From: Sergeia podlipaevii
Lineage: Eukaryota; Euglenozoa; Kinetoplastea; Trypanosomatida; Trypanosomatidae
Direction: 5' to 3'
DNA: 20,417 nucleotides
Assembly (NCBI GenBank): GCA_030849805.1
Contig: JASANZ010001866.1
Coordinates: forward strand, 1-20,417
Shown here: positions 8,484-16,288 of the stretch, piece by piece
Numbering within the stretch: the stretch's first letter is position 1
Layout: each line of letters starts with the position of its first letter
Position numbers and translations under genes: made by a program
The notes under the pieces: model-generated
Told to the model about the DNA's origin: nothing
The model's database searches: none
Seen by the model: the letters and a program-made list of their open reading frames with translations, nothing else

Positions 8484-8551
8484 CTAATGTGAAACTATCA
8501 GGCAAACACAACGTGCAGAGGAACCAATGAGGAGAAAAGGAGAGAAGAAAA
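8484..8551 (-). promoter_or_regulatory. predicted spliced-leader acceptor region for the mL46 gene
   Basis: A good coding-strand pyrimidine tract (complement of 8531-8551) is followed by AG at 8496-8495 and another at 8485-8484. Either gives a 5' UTR of roughly 50-60 nt before the ATG at 8435. Further AGs lie closer to the start codon. Confidence 0.5.
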
Positions 8552-8714
8552 TAGTCAAAGTAACAAAAGTCCAGCACAGTACGTTTACAAAAAAAAAACT
8601 TTTACAGCAACAGACACTACTCACTTTTTTTTTTAAGCGACGTTAAAGTAAATATAATTTTTTTTAAAAAAAGGAGTACCGTTATGTGATGAAGGCGTTA
8701 CCACCATTACCTCC

Positions 8715-9530
8715 CTACTCTTCAGCATTGCTCGCATTCACGTCAGGTATCGCGGCGTCGGCGCAAACGAGTCGAAGTGCATTGTTAGCGGACTGAATGC
8801 GATCCACAGCATCAAGTCGTGCCTCCACTCGCTCTAGGCGCTCCAGCACAACGCCCATGTGCGCCTGCATCTGCATCTGCATCGAAAGCGTCTGGCGCAG
8901 CAGGGCGGACACATCATACCCACCAAGCGCCGCCGTTCGCCCCAGTGTCTCGCTCGGTGACTCATGATCATCTGTGATGTCGGTGGTTGCCTCGCTGTTA
9001 GACTTGGCGGTGACGACACAGCAGCAGCGCACCCCCACGTGGTTCTGAGGACAACGAGCAAACAACTTTAGACGATACCGCCGTCCCCCACCGGGTAAGA
9101 GAACGCTGTCGCTGTCTTGGCCGCCGCAGAGGTAGTGCGCAAACCAATTGCCTTGTCCTTCATCATCGCTTCCGCTGTTGCTGCTCAGGATATCGACCCC
9201 TTCGTGTGTAAGCAAAGGCCTTGTGTAGCCGCTGTCGGCTCCGCAGTCTGAAGCATTGTGGACTTCAAGCACTCGGGCGTTAGTAGTCACACATACCGCC
9301 AGCAAAGAAGCAGATAGAGTCAGATCAATCCACGGAGCCCCACTCACTGTCGGAACCACAGCCAATGCCACTTCACCGCCATCTGAAGAAGTGTGTGATG
9401 CATCCATGATGGTTTCCACCTGTGCCTGCCAGTCATTCTCTGTCGTAGGGGTAAAGATATGTACCCAAGGGCACTTGGAGTCCCAGCTGCAGCTTACAGC
9501 GCACTGCGTGGAATCCTCCTGCATATTCAT
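8715..9530 (-). CDS. possible PAAT (C10orf88)-like protein with C-terminal coiled coil
   Basis: I start this at the ATG at 9530 (271 residues, MNMQEDST...). The open frame runs on to 9860, but that extension translates T-runs into Phe-rich sequence and lies upstream of a clear splice acceptor at 9548-9547. Residues about 15-175 look like a beta-rich domain, with segments LLAVCVTTNARVLEVHNASDCG and YRLKLFARC. These resemble my recollection of the N-terminal domain of animal PAAT/C10orf88, an ATPase linked to mitochondrial ABC transporters, around its 'SSARNMEVYLGEEYCGTSRG' and 'CKIKLLSF' regions. A short coiled coil at about 207-246 follows an MQMQMQ stretch, again like PAAT. No Walker motif is evident. 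The order of features supports homology, but similarity is weak and the call is inference; otherwise it is an uncharacterised protein. Confidence 0.6.
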   Translation of the reverse strand: MNMQEDSTQCAVSCSWDSKCPWVHIFTPTTENDWQAQVETIMDASHTSSDGGEVALAVVPTVSGAPWIDLTLSASLLAVCVTTNARVLEVHNASDCGADSGYTRPLLTHEGVDILSSNSGSDDEGQGNWFAHYLCGGQDSDSVLLPGGGRRYRLKLFARCPQNHVGVRCCCVVTAKSNSEATTDITDDHESPSETLGRTAALGGYDVSALLRQTLSMQMQMQAHMGVVLERLERVEARLDAVDRIQSANNALRLVCADAAIPDVNASNAEE

Positions 9531-9546
9531 TCCAGCTATGATTTCA

Positions 9547-9618
9547 CTGTAACCACAAGCACATGTAGCCGTGAAATAGAAAAACAGTAATATCAGTATT
9601 TGAAAAAAAAAAAAAAAA
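9547..9618 (-). promoter_or_regulatory. predicted spliced-leader acceptor for the PAAT-like gene
   Basis: A T-run of 16 on the coding strand (9618-9603) is followed by a stretch without any AG until TTACAG at 9548-9547. The 5' UTR is then 16 nt to the ATG at 9530. This fixes the start codon, because the open frame further upstream is removed by splicing. Confidence 0.6.
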
Positions 9619-10792
9619 TCTGTTGCCGCTACATAAAAAGTGAAATGAATACATTTTTTTAAAAGAAGCAAACAATTAGTGTTGTGCACAAAAAAAAAAA
9701 ACAGAAGAGAAGAGAAAAGGGAAAAGAAACAAAATAGAAGAAGAAAACAATAATGAAAAAAAAATGACAGATGGCAAGTTGACCTTTGGCTGCGAATGTT
9801 GTTCGCCACGCAAAAATCAATTATCCCACACAATTTCCGCATCGCAATTTCAATAATCAACTATCGCAATGCATCTCTCACTGATTTTTCGATTTACATT
9901 TTTGCTTTCCCTCTAAATATATACTTCCTTGTGCATTCGATGCCTTTGTGCATGCGCATATACAAATAAGGCCAAAAATTAAGAACACAAAAAGCGCAGA
10001 CTGTGTGCGTACTGGAAAGCTCATGACGATTCTTTTTGTTTGTTTTCATGCTCTGAAAAGCTGCAGTGCACACAACATGTGCGGAGATACATACATCCTC
10101 GGAGACTCTAGAAGCGTGTTTAGTTGATGAAAGATTGCAGCCTTTAAAAAAGCGGCGCTAAGCAGCAAATAGAAAAGTTGAAGTATACTTTATATATTGG
10201 GTGAGAACACTGAATACATGCTGCTCGCGCTGTGGCTTTGTGTGCCTCTAATACGCGGTACATATAGGTGCCCATAGATTCCTTTCATTTACTTCTGCGC
10301 TACAATTGGTGTGTCTGTTCAGTGTCCACTGCTCTTCATTGTTGCTATAATTAAAATTTTTTCTTTCTCTTCATCTACCCCTATCTGGTCCTTTCGTTCT
10401 GCGCCGTACGCAACAGATCGTACGTAGAGCAGTAAAAAAAAAATCTTAAAAGAAAAAAAGAATAGATGTACAATCGAACATCCACTGGCTGCTCCATCTC
10501 GCTCTTTCCGCCCCTCATTACCTCTCGCTCTCTCTCTCTCTGTGCCTCTCTTCTGCTGCTCTAGGTTTGTTCGTATCGACCTGAAAGGACAAAAGAAAGA
10601 AAAAAAAGTCGTCCACACACAGCTGCCGTGTGCATGCATCTTCCTGCATCGCACCCTGCAGCGTCTACAAATACAACTAGAAAAAGGGAGAAAAGAAAAC
10701 ACGTTTAAAAAAAAAATAGTATCTAGAGAGTAAAACAAAAAAAAATGAGAGACAAACATGTTCGCACGCCACTTCGTTTTTCTGCTTCTCCA

Positions 10793-10817
10793 ATAAATAA
10801 AAATAAAAATAAAAATA
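10793..10817. repeat. short tandem AAAAT-type repeat
   Basis: About four AAAAT-like units (AATAAATAAAAATAAAAAT and onward) lie in the PUF 3' flank. It is a simple-sequence repeat with no evident function. Confidence 0.6.
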
Positions 10818-11702
10818 CATATAGTTTTCGTTGCTTTTTTTTTCCATTTCGTTTATAAGCTCTTTTTTTTCACTCTACAGGCCCGTGTATACACAGTACT
10901 TCTTTCACTCCGTCTGATATGTTCTCTACCTTTAAAAAAAAAAGATGCGCATTGCACATGCTTGCCGTTTTCTTTTTTTCTTTGGTAATTCATTTATAGA
11001 GAGGAAACAATAAAAACAGAATAAAAAGATGTAAAAGGGAGAATACCGCCCCCGCTGTGCCCGTTTCGCGATTTTCTGTTTGTCTTTTGCTGTAATCTCT
11101 GTCGTAAAAAATGAACAAAGACGGGGAAAAAACAGAAAATAACTTTAAAAAAAAAAAAAGAGCTGGAGATACAGGTCTGTCTGCGACACGTGCTTTTCTC
11201 ACTTAAAAAAAAAAGGAAAAGAGAGGGGAAGAGTGAACTGTCGAAAAAAAAAAATTATCTAGTTTTCTACAAAAAAAAAGGTATATGTCTAAATGCGTAT
11301 AAATGTTGTAGTGTTCAAAGCAAAAGATAAAATAGTAATAATATATAACAAAAAAAATAATAATAATAATAAACTGGCAGAAAGAAAAAAAAAAGATAAA
11401 AAAAGAACACTTAAAAGATAAAATGTCCTCCAAATTTTCTCGCTCCATCGTTCCTCCCACTGTGTCGTGCCCCACGCCCATTGATTCTTATGTGGTGGTG
11501 CGTGTGGGGGTTGTGAAGCTGCACCTCCCTTCGCTTCTGCTCCTTCTCTTTCTCTCCCTTACCTCACGTTTCTAAAAACAGACAAATACTCCCAAGCAAA
11601 AATATTTTAACAAAAATATGTTTTTTAATATATATCCCTCTCTTTTCCTTCCACACAGTCTATGCGTGTGTGCACGTGGGTATAAATGTGTATGAGGGCG
11701 GC

Positions 11703-13322
11703 TTAGGCCAAAGAAGCAGCACTAGATGGCTGCGCAGTACCACCATGGAAGGTCGGAAACATGGCCCTGATCTTTGCACCAATCTTCTGGCCATACGGGC
11801 TTGCAGGGAGTTGCGGGGTCACAGCACTGCAGATCGCGTCAAACTCGGCAGTGTCCTTCGAGGAGCAGATAATCGCCTGTACGACGAAGTTACCATAGCC
11901 GTCCTGCATCATGCACTGCAGCTTCTCTTCATCAAGAATGAGCTCCGCCACGACATTTTTGCGTGCATCACCAGACATAAGTGCGATCACCTTCTCCATC
12001 ACGTTGGAGGCAAACTTATTGCATGAGAGAGGCACCCAGTGGCCGCTGAAGGCGCAACTGATCTTCTCTACCATCATCGACGGATCGCTATTCTGAAGGA
12101 TGCACTGGACGACGTAATTGCCGTACGGGCTCTTGGTGAGCGTAGGAAGGGAGTTCATCAGGCTGTCAATCATCACGTACTTCTGCGCGGGCAGGGCATG
12201 TTCGATAATGCGCATGATGGCAATGTAGCCTTGCTGGTTGCATGCGAGGCGCTGGCTGTGTGGTGCAAGAATATTGACAATGCGCATAAGCGACTCACTT
12301 GTGTGCTGCTCAAACATAAAGTGCAGAAGGCGCCGTGTGTTCTGGTGCGAAGTGGCGAGACGCAGAATCGTCTCGTCAGTGAAGATAAGAATCATATCAT
12401 CGAGCTGCTCCGTAGTGATCACCTCGATAAGGCAGCGGACGACTACATTGGCCTGTGGGTCGAAGCAGATGGTGTTCAGCTCAGGCAGCAACTCATTGTA
12501 AATGATCTCCACATCGCCAGCGTCCTGCGCTCGCAGGACACTTGTGAGAAGATGGCGGCCTGGAGCGGTGCAGGCGGTTGCAGGAATGTTTCCAATCGAA
12601 TTGATGAACTGCTCAGAAGCATACCCTGAAGAAGCAGTAAGACAACCCTCGGTCTGCTGCTGCTGCTGGTATGACTGCTGTGGCGCTCGTTGAGAGTTGC
12701 GCTGCTGCTGACGGGGGTTACCAATAGAATAGCTACCGCTGATACCTCCTTCCTCTCCGCTACCGGAGAGGTTATTAGGGCCGTTAACTGGCCGTGCGTG
12801 CGGGGACACTGCTGGCGTAGTGGAAGCGCTGCTGTAAGCACTATAAAAGGACTGATAGCTCTCCATGCTGGTGTCCACTGAGAGGCAGCCGGCGGGTGTG
12901 CACGGCGTGGCGTACGGGTTGTGTGCGTAAACTCCCTTGCTAGAGGCTTCACTTCCAGAGATGTAACGGCTATAACTTGTCGCCGCTCCGGCCTGTTGGT
13001 AGCGATGACGTAATGGCGCCGCTACCGCCGAGGACGGCACTTGTTGAGAGTGGTGGCCCTGTGCATACACGCCGCTACTAAAGGCGCTGTGTGGGTATGG
13101 CCCACTGACACTGGAGTGAGGTCCTTGGTTGCTGATACTGCTGATGCTACTGTCGGCACTTAAGCAGTACGAGGTAGTAGAGCGCAGGTGACCGGCGCCA
13201 CGAGGGTGTGGTGGCGCGGGCATAGGAACAGGATGGCCGGTGCTGGTCGGGTGCAAGTCTGCATAATTAGAGGCGGCTGTCACCATGGCGGTGTAGTAGT
13301 CGCCTCGCTCGTTGGAATCCAT
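11703..13322 (-). CDS. Pumilio/PUF-family RNA-binding protein
   Basis: Start taken at the ATG at 13322 (539 residues, MDSNERGDYY...); the frame is open to 13364, but a splice acceptor at 13349-13348 lies between. Residues 1-255 are low complexity, rich in Ser, Tyr, Gly and Gln, with a Gln-rich patch at about 205-223. Seven PUF repeats of about 36 residues cover 268-522. By position the last four correspond to R6, R7, R8 and the capping R8': SPYGNYVVQ, NKFASNVMEK, DGYGNFVVQ and SPYGQKIGAK. R6-R8 carry the usual uridine, guanine and uridine reading residues (N/Q, S or N/E, N/Q), while the three preceding repeats have atypical residues. PUF proteins bind mRNA 3' UTRs and control stability or translation, an important layer in organisms lacking gene-by-gene promoters. 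I cannot say which numbered trypanosomatid PUF this is. Confidence 0.92.
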   Translation of the reverse strand: MDSNERGDYYTAMVTAASNYADLHPTSTGHPVPMPAPPHPRGAGHLRSTTSYCLSADSSISSISNQGPHSSVSGPYPHSAFSSGVYAQGHHSQQVPSSAVAAPLRHRYQQAGAATSYSRYISGSEASSKGVYAHNPYATPCTPAGCLSVDTSMESYQSFYSAYSSASTTPAVSPHARPVNGPNNLSGSGEEGGISGSYSIGNPRQQQRNSQRAPQQSYQQQQQTEGCLTASSGYASEQFINSIGNIPATACTAPGRHLLTSVLRAQDAGDVEIIYNELLPELNTICFDPQANVVVRCLIEVITTEQLDDMILIFTDETILRLATSHQNTRRLLHFMFEQHTSESLMRIVNILAPHSQRLACNQQGYIAIMRIIEHALPAQKYVMIDSLMNSLPTLTKSPYGNYVVQCILQNSDPSMMVEKISCAFSGHWVPLSCNKFASNVMEKVIALMSGDARKNVVAELILDEEKLQCMMQDGYGNFVVQAIICSSKDTAEFDAICSAVTPQLPASPYGQKIGAKIRAMFPTFHGGTAQPSSAASLA

Positions 13323-13347
13323 CTTGTCAAGCAGTGAACCGTAAAGG

Positions 13348-13365
13348 CTAAATAGGTGAAACAAA

Positions 13366-13396
<31 letters not shown>

Positions 13397-13410
13397 AAAA
13401 AAAAAGAAAA
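13348..13410 (-). promoter_or_regulatory. predicted spliced-leader acceptor for the PUF gene, with CT-repeat tract
   Basis: The coding strand has an almost pure pyrimidine tract (complement of 13366-13410) containing about ten CT units at 13391-13371, followed by TATTTAG at 13349-13348. The 5' UTR is 25 nt to the ATG at 13322. The CT repeat is likely to be length-variable and could influence splicing efficiency. Confidence 0.6.
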
Positions 13411-13983
13411 CTGAAGTGAGAGGAGTCACTTTAGTAATTAAAAAATCGTGTTCTAACGCGCTTCTAAGATATCGCTTTTGTTCCCTTAAAAAATAATTAT
13501 GTTTCGACGCTCTCTACTAGCAATGGATCAGGGGAAAAGAAATATATATAGTGAAAAGAAGCTGAGCATAGGCACATTGAGGTAGATGACGCAAGATCGG
13601 AGCTGAAAGACGCATGTTAAAGCAGGAGCAAAGTACATGCGGAATACTCTACTTATATATAATTGCAGAACAGCGAAGTAAGAAAAAGCCATCGCCTTCC
13701 AGAGAGATTTGATAGTCACCGTACAGTATATGTGTGCCTGTATATATTTTCATCTAATTTGACAGCTACTCGTTGCCGCCGAGCTGAAATGCAATCGTGT
13801 ACATGATTGGGATGAGTCCCAGACAACAGACTCTCAAAAAAAAAAAAAAAGCTGTTAAGCATACAAAGCAAAAATGACAGCAAGTACAAAAAAAGGCGGA
13901 AAGACTAAAGAAGAGTAAAAATGGAAAGACAAGTACAAGCCGCATTCATTCCCCAATAGCTTGTTTCTTCTCTTCTCTTCTCT

Positions 13984-14005
13984 CCTCCCCTCCCCACCCA
14001 CCTCC
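13984..14005 (-). other. G-rich tract, possible RNA G-quadruplex in 3' UTR
   Basis: On the coding strand the segment reads GGAGGTGGGTGGGGAGGGGAGG, written here as runs: GG-A-GG-T-GGG-T-GGGG-A-GGGG-A-GG. It has six G-runs separated by single bases, enough for a two-layer quadruplex and possibly a bulged three-layer one. It lies about 46-70 nt after the stop codon. Confidence 0.45.
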
Positions 14006-14016
14006 TTATAGCTCTT

Positions 14017-14041
14017 TCTTGACCATCTTAATTGGTCAAGA
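14017..14041 (-). other. stem-loop just after the stop codon of the coiled-coil gene
   Basis: A perfect 9-bp inverted repeat (TCTTGACCA and TGGTCAAGA) with a 7-nt loop begins 10 nt after the TGA at 14054-14052. It would form a hairpin in the 3' UTR. It has no T-tail, and rho-independent termination is not expected in a eukaryote, so it is not called a terminator. Confidence 0.5.
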
Positions 14042-14051
14042 CGTCAATTTT

Positions 14052-15056
14052 TCATAGCGGGACAAGGAAACGAGACTTGAGACCTCGCGGGCGTGACCCT
14101 GGTTGTGTGCCGGGTGCTGCTGTGTATAAATGAGGCGTTCTCTTGGAGGATGCAGCTGCAGTCGTCGGTGCTATAGAGGAACCCACACATGCCCGTGCAT
14201 CAGCGCCAGCAGAAGCACTGCTGCACCACACGGCAGCGCTGGCAGATGGCAAAATAGCGTCGAGCGTGCCGCGTGGCTCCGCCTCGTTCGCCTTGCTCCA
14301 CACCGCAAGAATGTCTAGCGGGTCTAACTGCGCCTCTTGCGCGAGCACATGTGGCCTCTGGTGAGTAGGGCAAGCAGTGGACAGTGGCACGCCAAGCACA
14401 TCACAGCTCTGTGACTCCTTATCCATTGCTGCACACTTGTTGCGTGCTTTCATCCGTGCTGAGCGGCCCTCCAGTTCAGTCCTCTGCATCTCATCGATTT
14501 GTACACGCATATGAGACTGTAGGCCGGGCTCTAGACGCGACACCAGCGCCTCCACAAGTGCCCTCCACCGCTTCTTGTCATACGTCATAGCGTCCATTTC
14601 GGTCTTGAGCTCCTCCACCTCCAGTTCAAGCCTTCGGCAGCGTGTCTCCGTGAGTAGCAAAACTGACCTTTCCCGGGAGCTACGGGCCTCCTGTATCCCC
14701 AGCTCCTGCAATCCTCTTGCTTGTTCGCTTGCAGTCACACGCAGCTCCTCCACACGGCTACTAAGATTGGCACGCTCATCCTCTAAGTGGGCACGGTCAG
14801 CGCGCAAACCGTCGGCTTCAGCCTGCAGTGTAGCATGCGCTTCTCGCAATGCCTTCAGTTCCTTTAGGACAGTCAGTGGAGGTAGAGACGGCTGGCTCTG
14901 CTCGAGCTGCTTCTTCTCCAGCTGGAGAGATCCTACTTGGCGTTTGAGAGCTGCAATAATCTCCTGCATATCGGTGATGATGCGCTGCTGCTCTGATATC
15001 GTCTGTAACGTGAGAAGAGCCTCAACAGAGAGCGCCTGCTGAGGAGGAGAGGACAT
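14052..15056 (-). CDS. coiled-coil protein of unknown function
   Basis: This 334-residue protein starts at the ATG at 15056. Residues about 11-55 and 62-175 are strongly heptad-like and charged (for example LKELKALREAHATLQAEA and LELEVEELKTEMDAM), indicating two parallel coiled-coil segments separated by a Pro-containing break (SQPSLPPL). Residues about 215-334 are Ala/Ser-rich, probably disordered, and end in a basic tail (RPRGLKSRFLVPL). No kinesin motor, SMC hinge, GRIP domain or membrane segment is visible. Proteins of this shape in trypanosomatids are often cytoskeletal, flagellar or Golgi-associated, but nothing here allows a choice. The coding frame is intact. Confidence 0.82.
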   Translation of the reverse strand: MSSPPQQALSVEALLTLQTISEQQRIITDMQEIIAALKRQVGSLQLEKKQLEQSQPSLPPLTVLKELKALREAHATLQAEADGLRADRAHLEDERANLSSRVEELRVTASEQARGLQELGIQEARSSRERSVLLLTETRCRRLELEVEELKTEMDAMTYDKKRWRALVEALVSRLEPGLQSHMRVQIDEMQRTELEGRSARMKARNKCAAMDKESQSCDVLGVPLSTACPTHQRPHVLAQEAQLDPLDILAVWSKANEAEPRGTLDAILPSASAAVWCSSASAGADARACVGSSIAPTTAAASSKRTPHLYTAAPGTQPGSRPRGLKSRFLVPL

Positions 15057-15733
15057 GGCACTCTAAATACCCAGATGCAGAACTGATTACTCTATGGGTA
15101 CCGCACCACCCTTTTCTTTTCGTTGAATGTTTATGCAGTGGCACCTCCTGTGTTGTTGCGAGAATGTACTCTCCAATGTGTACAAGTAATAAGAAAAATA
15201 ATTTTTTTAAAAAAAAAGAGATTTAAAAATAAAAGGAAAAAGAAAAACCAAAAATATATAGAGAGAGAGCAAATGGAAAGCACTACGTTTGTGTCACACG
15301 ATAAGGTTGACAACATCGAATTGAATAAAGGAGAAAATAGAGAGCTCGCCTCATTAAAGATTAAGCATCCCATAATTATTACTGTTTTTTAAAGTCAACG
15401 ATGTATAAAAAAAAAAATAGAAAGCAAAGCACGATGTACATATATAAAAGCAAAAAGGGTCAAGTGATGTATATACACGTGTAGTGAGTGACGAGATTTT
15501 TTAAAGAAAAAACCACGTACTAACTTTTATGAAATCAAATGGCTATACTTCACAATATGGAAGCTAGATATGTTGCTCTCAGCATTTCTTCTTCACTGGT
15601 GCAAGATGGTTGTGTAGTGAGCCTGCCATCACCCTCCTAAGTGTTCAAAGAAAGAAAAGCATTCAAACGTTTTTATTATAAAAGGAGAGAGAGAGAGAAC
15701 GAGAATGAGAGCTCGCATGTACGCTCCTGACAG
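15057..15733. other. intergenic spacer, coiled-coil gene to tryparedoxin (WCPYC) gene
   Basis: This 677-base spacer carries the coiled-coil gene's splice region on the left and the 3' UTR of the WCPYC tryparedoxin on the right, with a GA repeat near 15684-15699. The plus-strand ORF at 15123-15392 is antisense to the splice tract and Lys-rich, and is not supported. Nothing else is recognisable. Confidence 0.5.
15171..15270 (-). promoter_or_regulatory. predicted spliced-leader acceptor for the coiled-coil gene
   Basis: A long T-rich tract (complement of about 15206-15262) is followed by the first AG at 15172-15171, giving a 5' UTR of about 114 nt. The tract-to-AG spacing is longer than in neighbouring genes, and closer AGs exist, so the exact site is uncertain. 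Confidence 0.35.
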
Positions 15734-16288
15734 TTACAAGTGCACCGCACACCACATACCAAACGCAGATAAGGCGCCAAGTACCAGTAAGCCCACAATA
15801 TTCCGCTGAACCGCTGCGGCCGCTGCCTTGTCCGCGTCATACCAAGGGAACTCTATCGCCTCAGGATCCTTCTCAACCATGTTGCGTGCGCTCTTCGTCA
15901 CTAACGCAAATTCATCGCCGGCACCGCGCTCAAACACGAGCAAGGAGGGGATGCCACGCAAGCCGTACTCTTTCATCCACTCTTTCCCCATAACATCGGC
16001 GTCTGAAAACTGAAGAGCTAGCCAGTCGCCGTGAAGCTCATGGAAATAATTCGCCATCTCCTCCTCGTTCTCATCCAGAGAGACAAATACCACCTCAAAG
16101 TTTTTGCGCTTGCTGTGGCTTTCATAGAACCCCTTCAGTTTGGGTGTAAAGTCAAGACAGTATGGGCACCAGTGCGCGGAGAAGTACAGAAGAACGTACT
16201 TCTTGCCGGCAAGTGCCTCGGCGGCTGGAACAGTGCTCATGTCCTGGCGCAGCAGGAACAACTGGTCACAAAGCGGCAAGGTGGACAT
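15734..16288 (-). CDS. tail-anchored tryparedoxin-like protein with WCPYC site
   Basis: The 184-residue reading starts at the ATG at 16288. The open frame extends to 16414, but the extra residues come from the pyrimidine tract, and this start aligns residue for residue with the neighbouring paralogue. The thioredoxin fold is clear: YVLLYFSAHWCPYC (Cys41, Cys44), FEVVFVSLDENEEEM and the cis-proline loop RGIPSL (Pro114). Tryparedoxins pass electrons from trypanothione to peroxidases and other targets; the usual site is WCPPC, whereas CPYC is typical of glutaredoxins. Residues about 163-181 form a C-terminal hydrophobic helix, which predicts a tail anchor with the catalytic domain facing the cytosol, as known for tryparedoxin II of Trypanosoma cruzi. 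It is a tandem duplicate of the next gene, roughly 60% identical by eye. Whether the changed site alters substrate or redox potential is unknown. Confidence 0.88.
   Translation of the reverse strand: MSTLPLCDQLFLLRQDMSTVPAAEALAGKKYVLLYFSAHWCPYCLDFTPKLKGFYESHSKRKNFEVVFVSLDENEEEMANYFHELHGDWLALQFSDADVMGKEWMKEYGLRGIPSLLVFERGAGDEFALVTKSARNMVEKDPEAIEFPWYDADKAAAAAVQRNIVGLLVLGALSAFGMWCAVHL

Larger units (their letters stand above)
9531..11702. other. long intergenic spacer, PAAT-like gene to PUF gene
   Basis: This 2.2-kb spacer lacks a convincing gene. A minus-strand open frame of 146 codons at 10319-10759 is Phe-rich at both ends, Arg/Glu-rich in the middle, and looks like translated low-complexity DNA. 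The less repetitive part is 9890-10320, which contains a weak plus-strand C/D-box-like motif set (findings). The rest has many A-runs, a CT-rich stretch on the plus strand at about 10498-10560, AAAAT repeats at 10793-10817 and ATA repeats at 11357-11371. Much of the right half is presumably the long 3' UTR of the PUF mRNA. Confidence 0.5.
13323..14051. other. intergenic spacer, PUF gene to coiled-coil gene
   Basis: This 729-base spacer holds the PUF acceptor at its left. In the middle is a second, unassigned T-run (complement of 13836-13850) followed by GAGAG and a 12-codon ORF. At the right end, next to the coiled-coil gene's stop codon, are a 9-bp perfect inverted repeat (14017-14041) and a G-rich coding-strand stretch (13984-14005). 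No long ORF is supported. Confidence 0.5.

Noticed and set aside
9531..9860. N-terminal extension of the PAAT-like protein with Phe-rich hydrophobic stretches that mimic membrane segments
   Set aside because: The hydrophobic runs are read from T-tracts of the splice signal, and a clean TTACAG acceptor at 9548-9547 removes them from the mRNA.
10319..10759. 146-codon minus-strand ORF in the spacer before the PAAT-like gene
   Set aside because: Its translation is Phe/Leu-rich from pyrimidine tracts and Arg/Glu-rich from GA repeats, with no domain pattern. It resembles translated simple sequence, though a transcript test would be decisive.
10835..10997. Plus-strand pyrimidine tract ending in CTACAG followed by a 26-codon ORF, like a splice acceptor on the opposite strand
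   Set aside because: No plus-strand gene exists anywhere in the window, and the ORF is low complexity; such tracts arise often in this DNA.
12039..12629. 196-codon plus-strand ORF opposite the PUF repeats
   Set aside because: It is antisense to well-defined PUF repeats and has no independent support.
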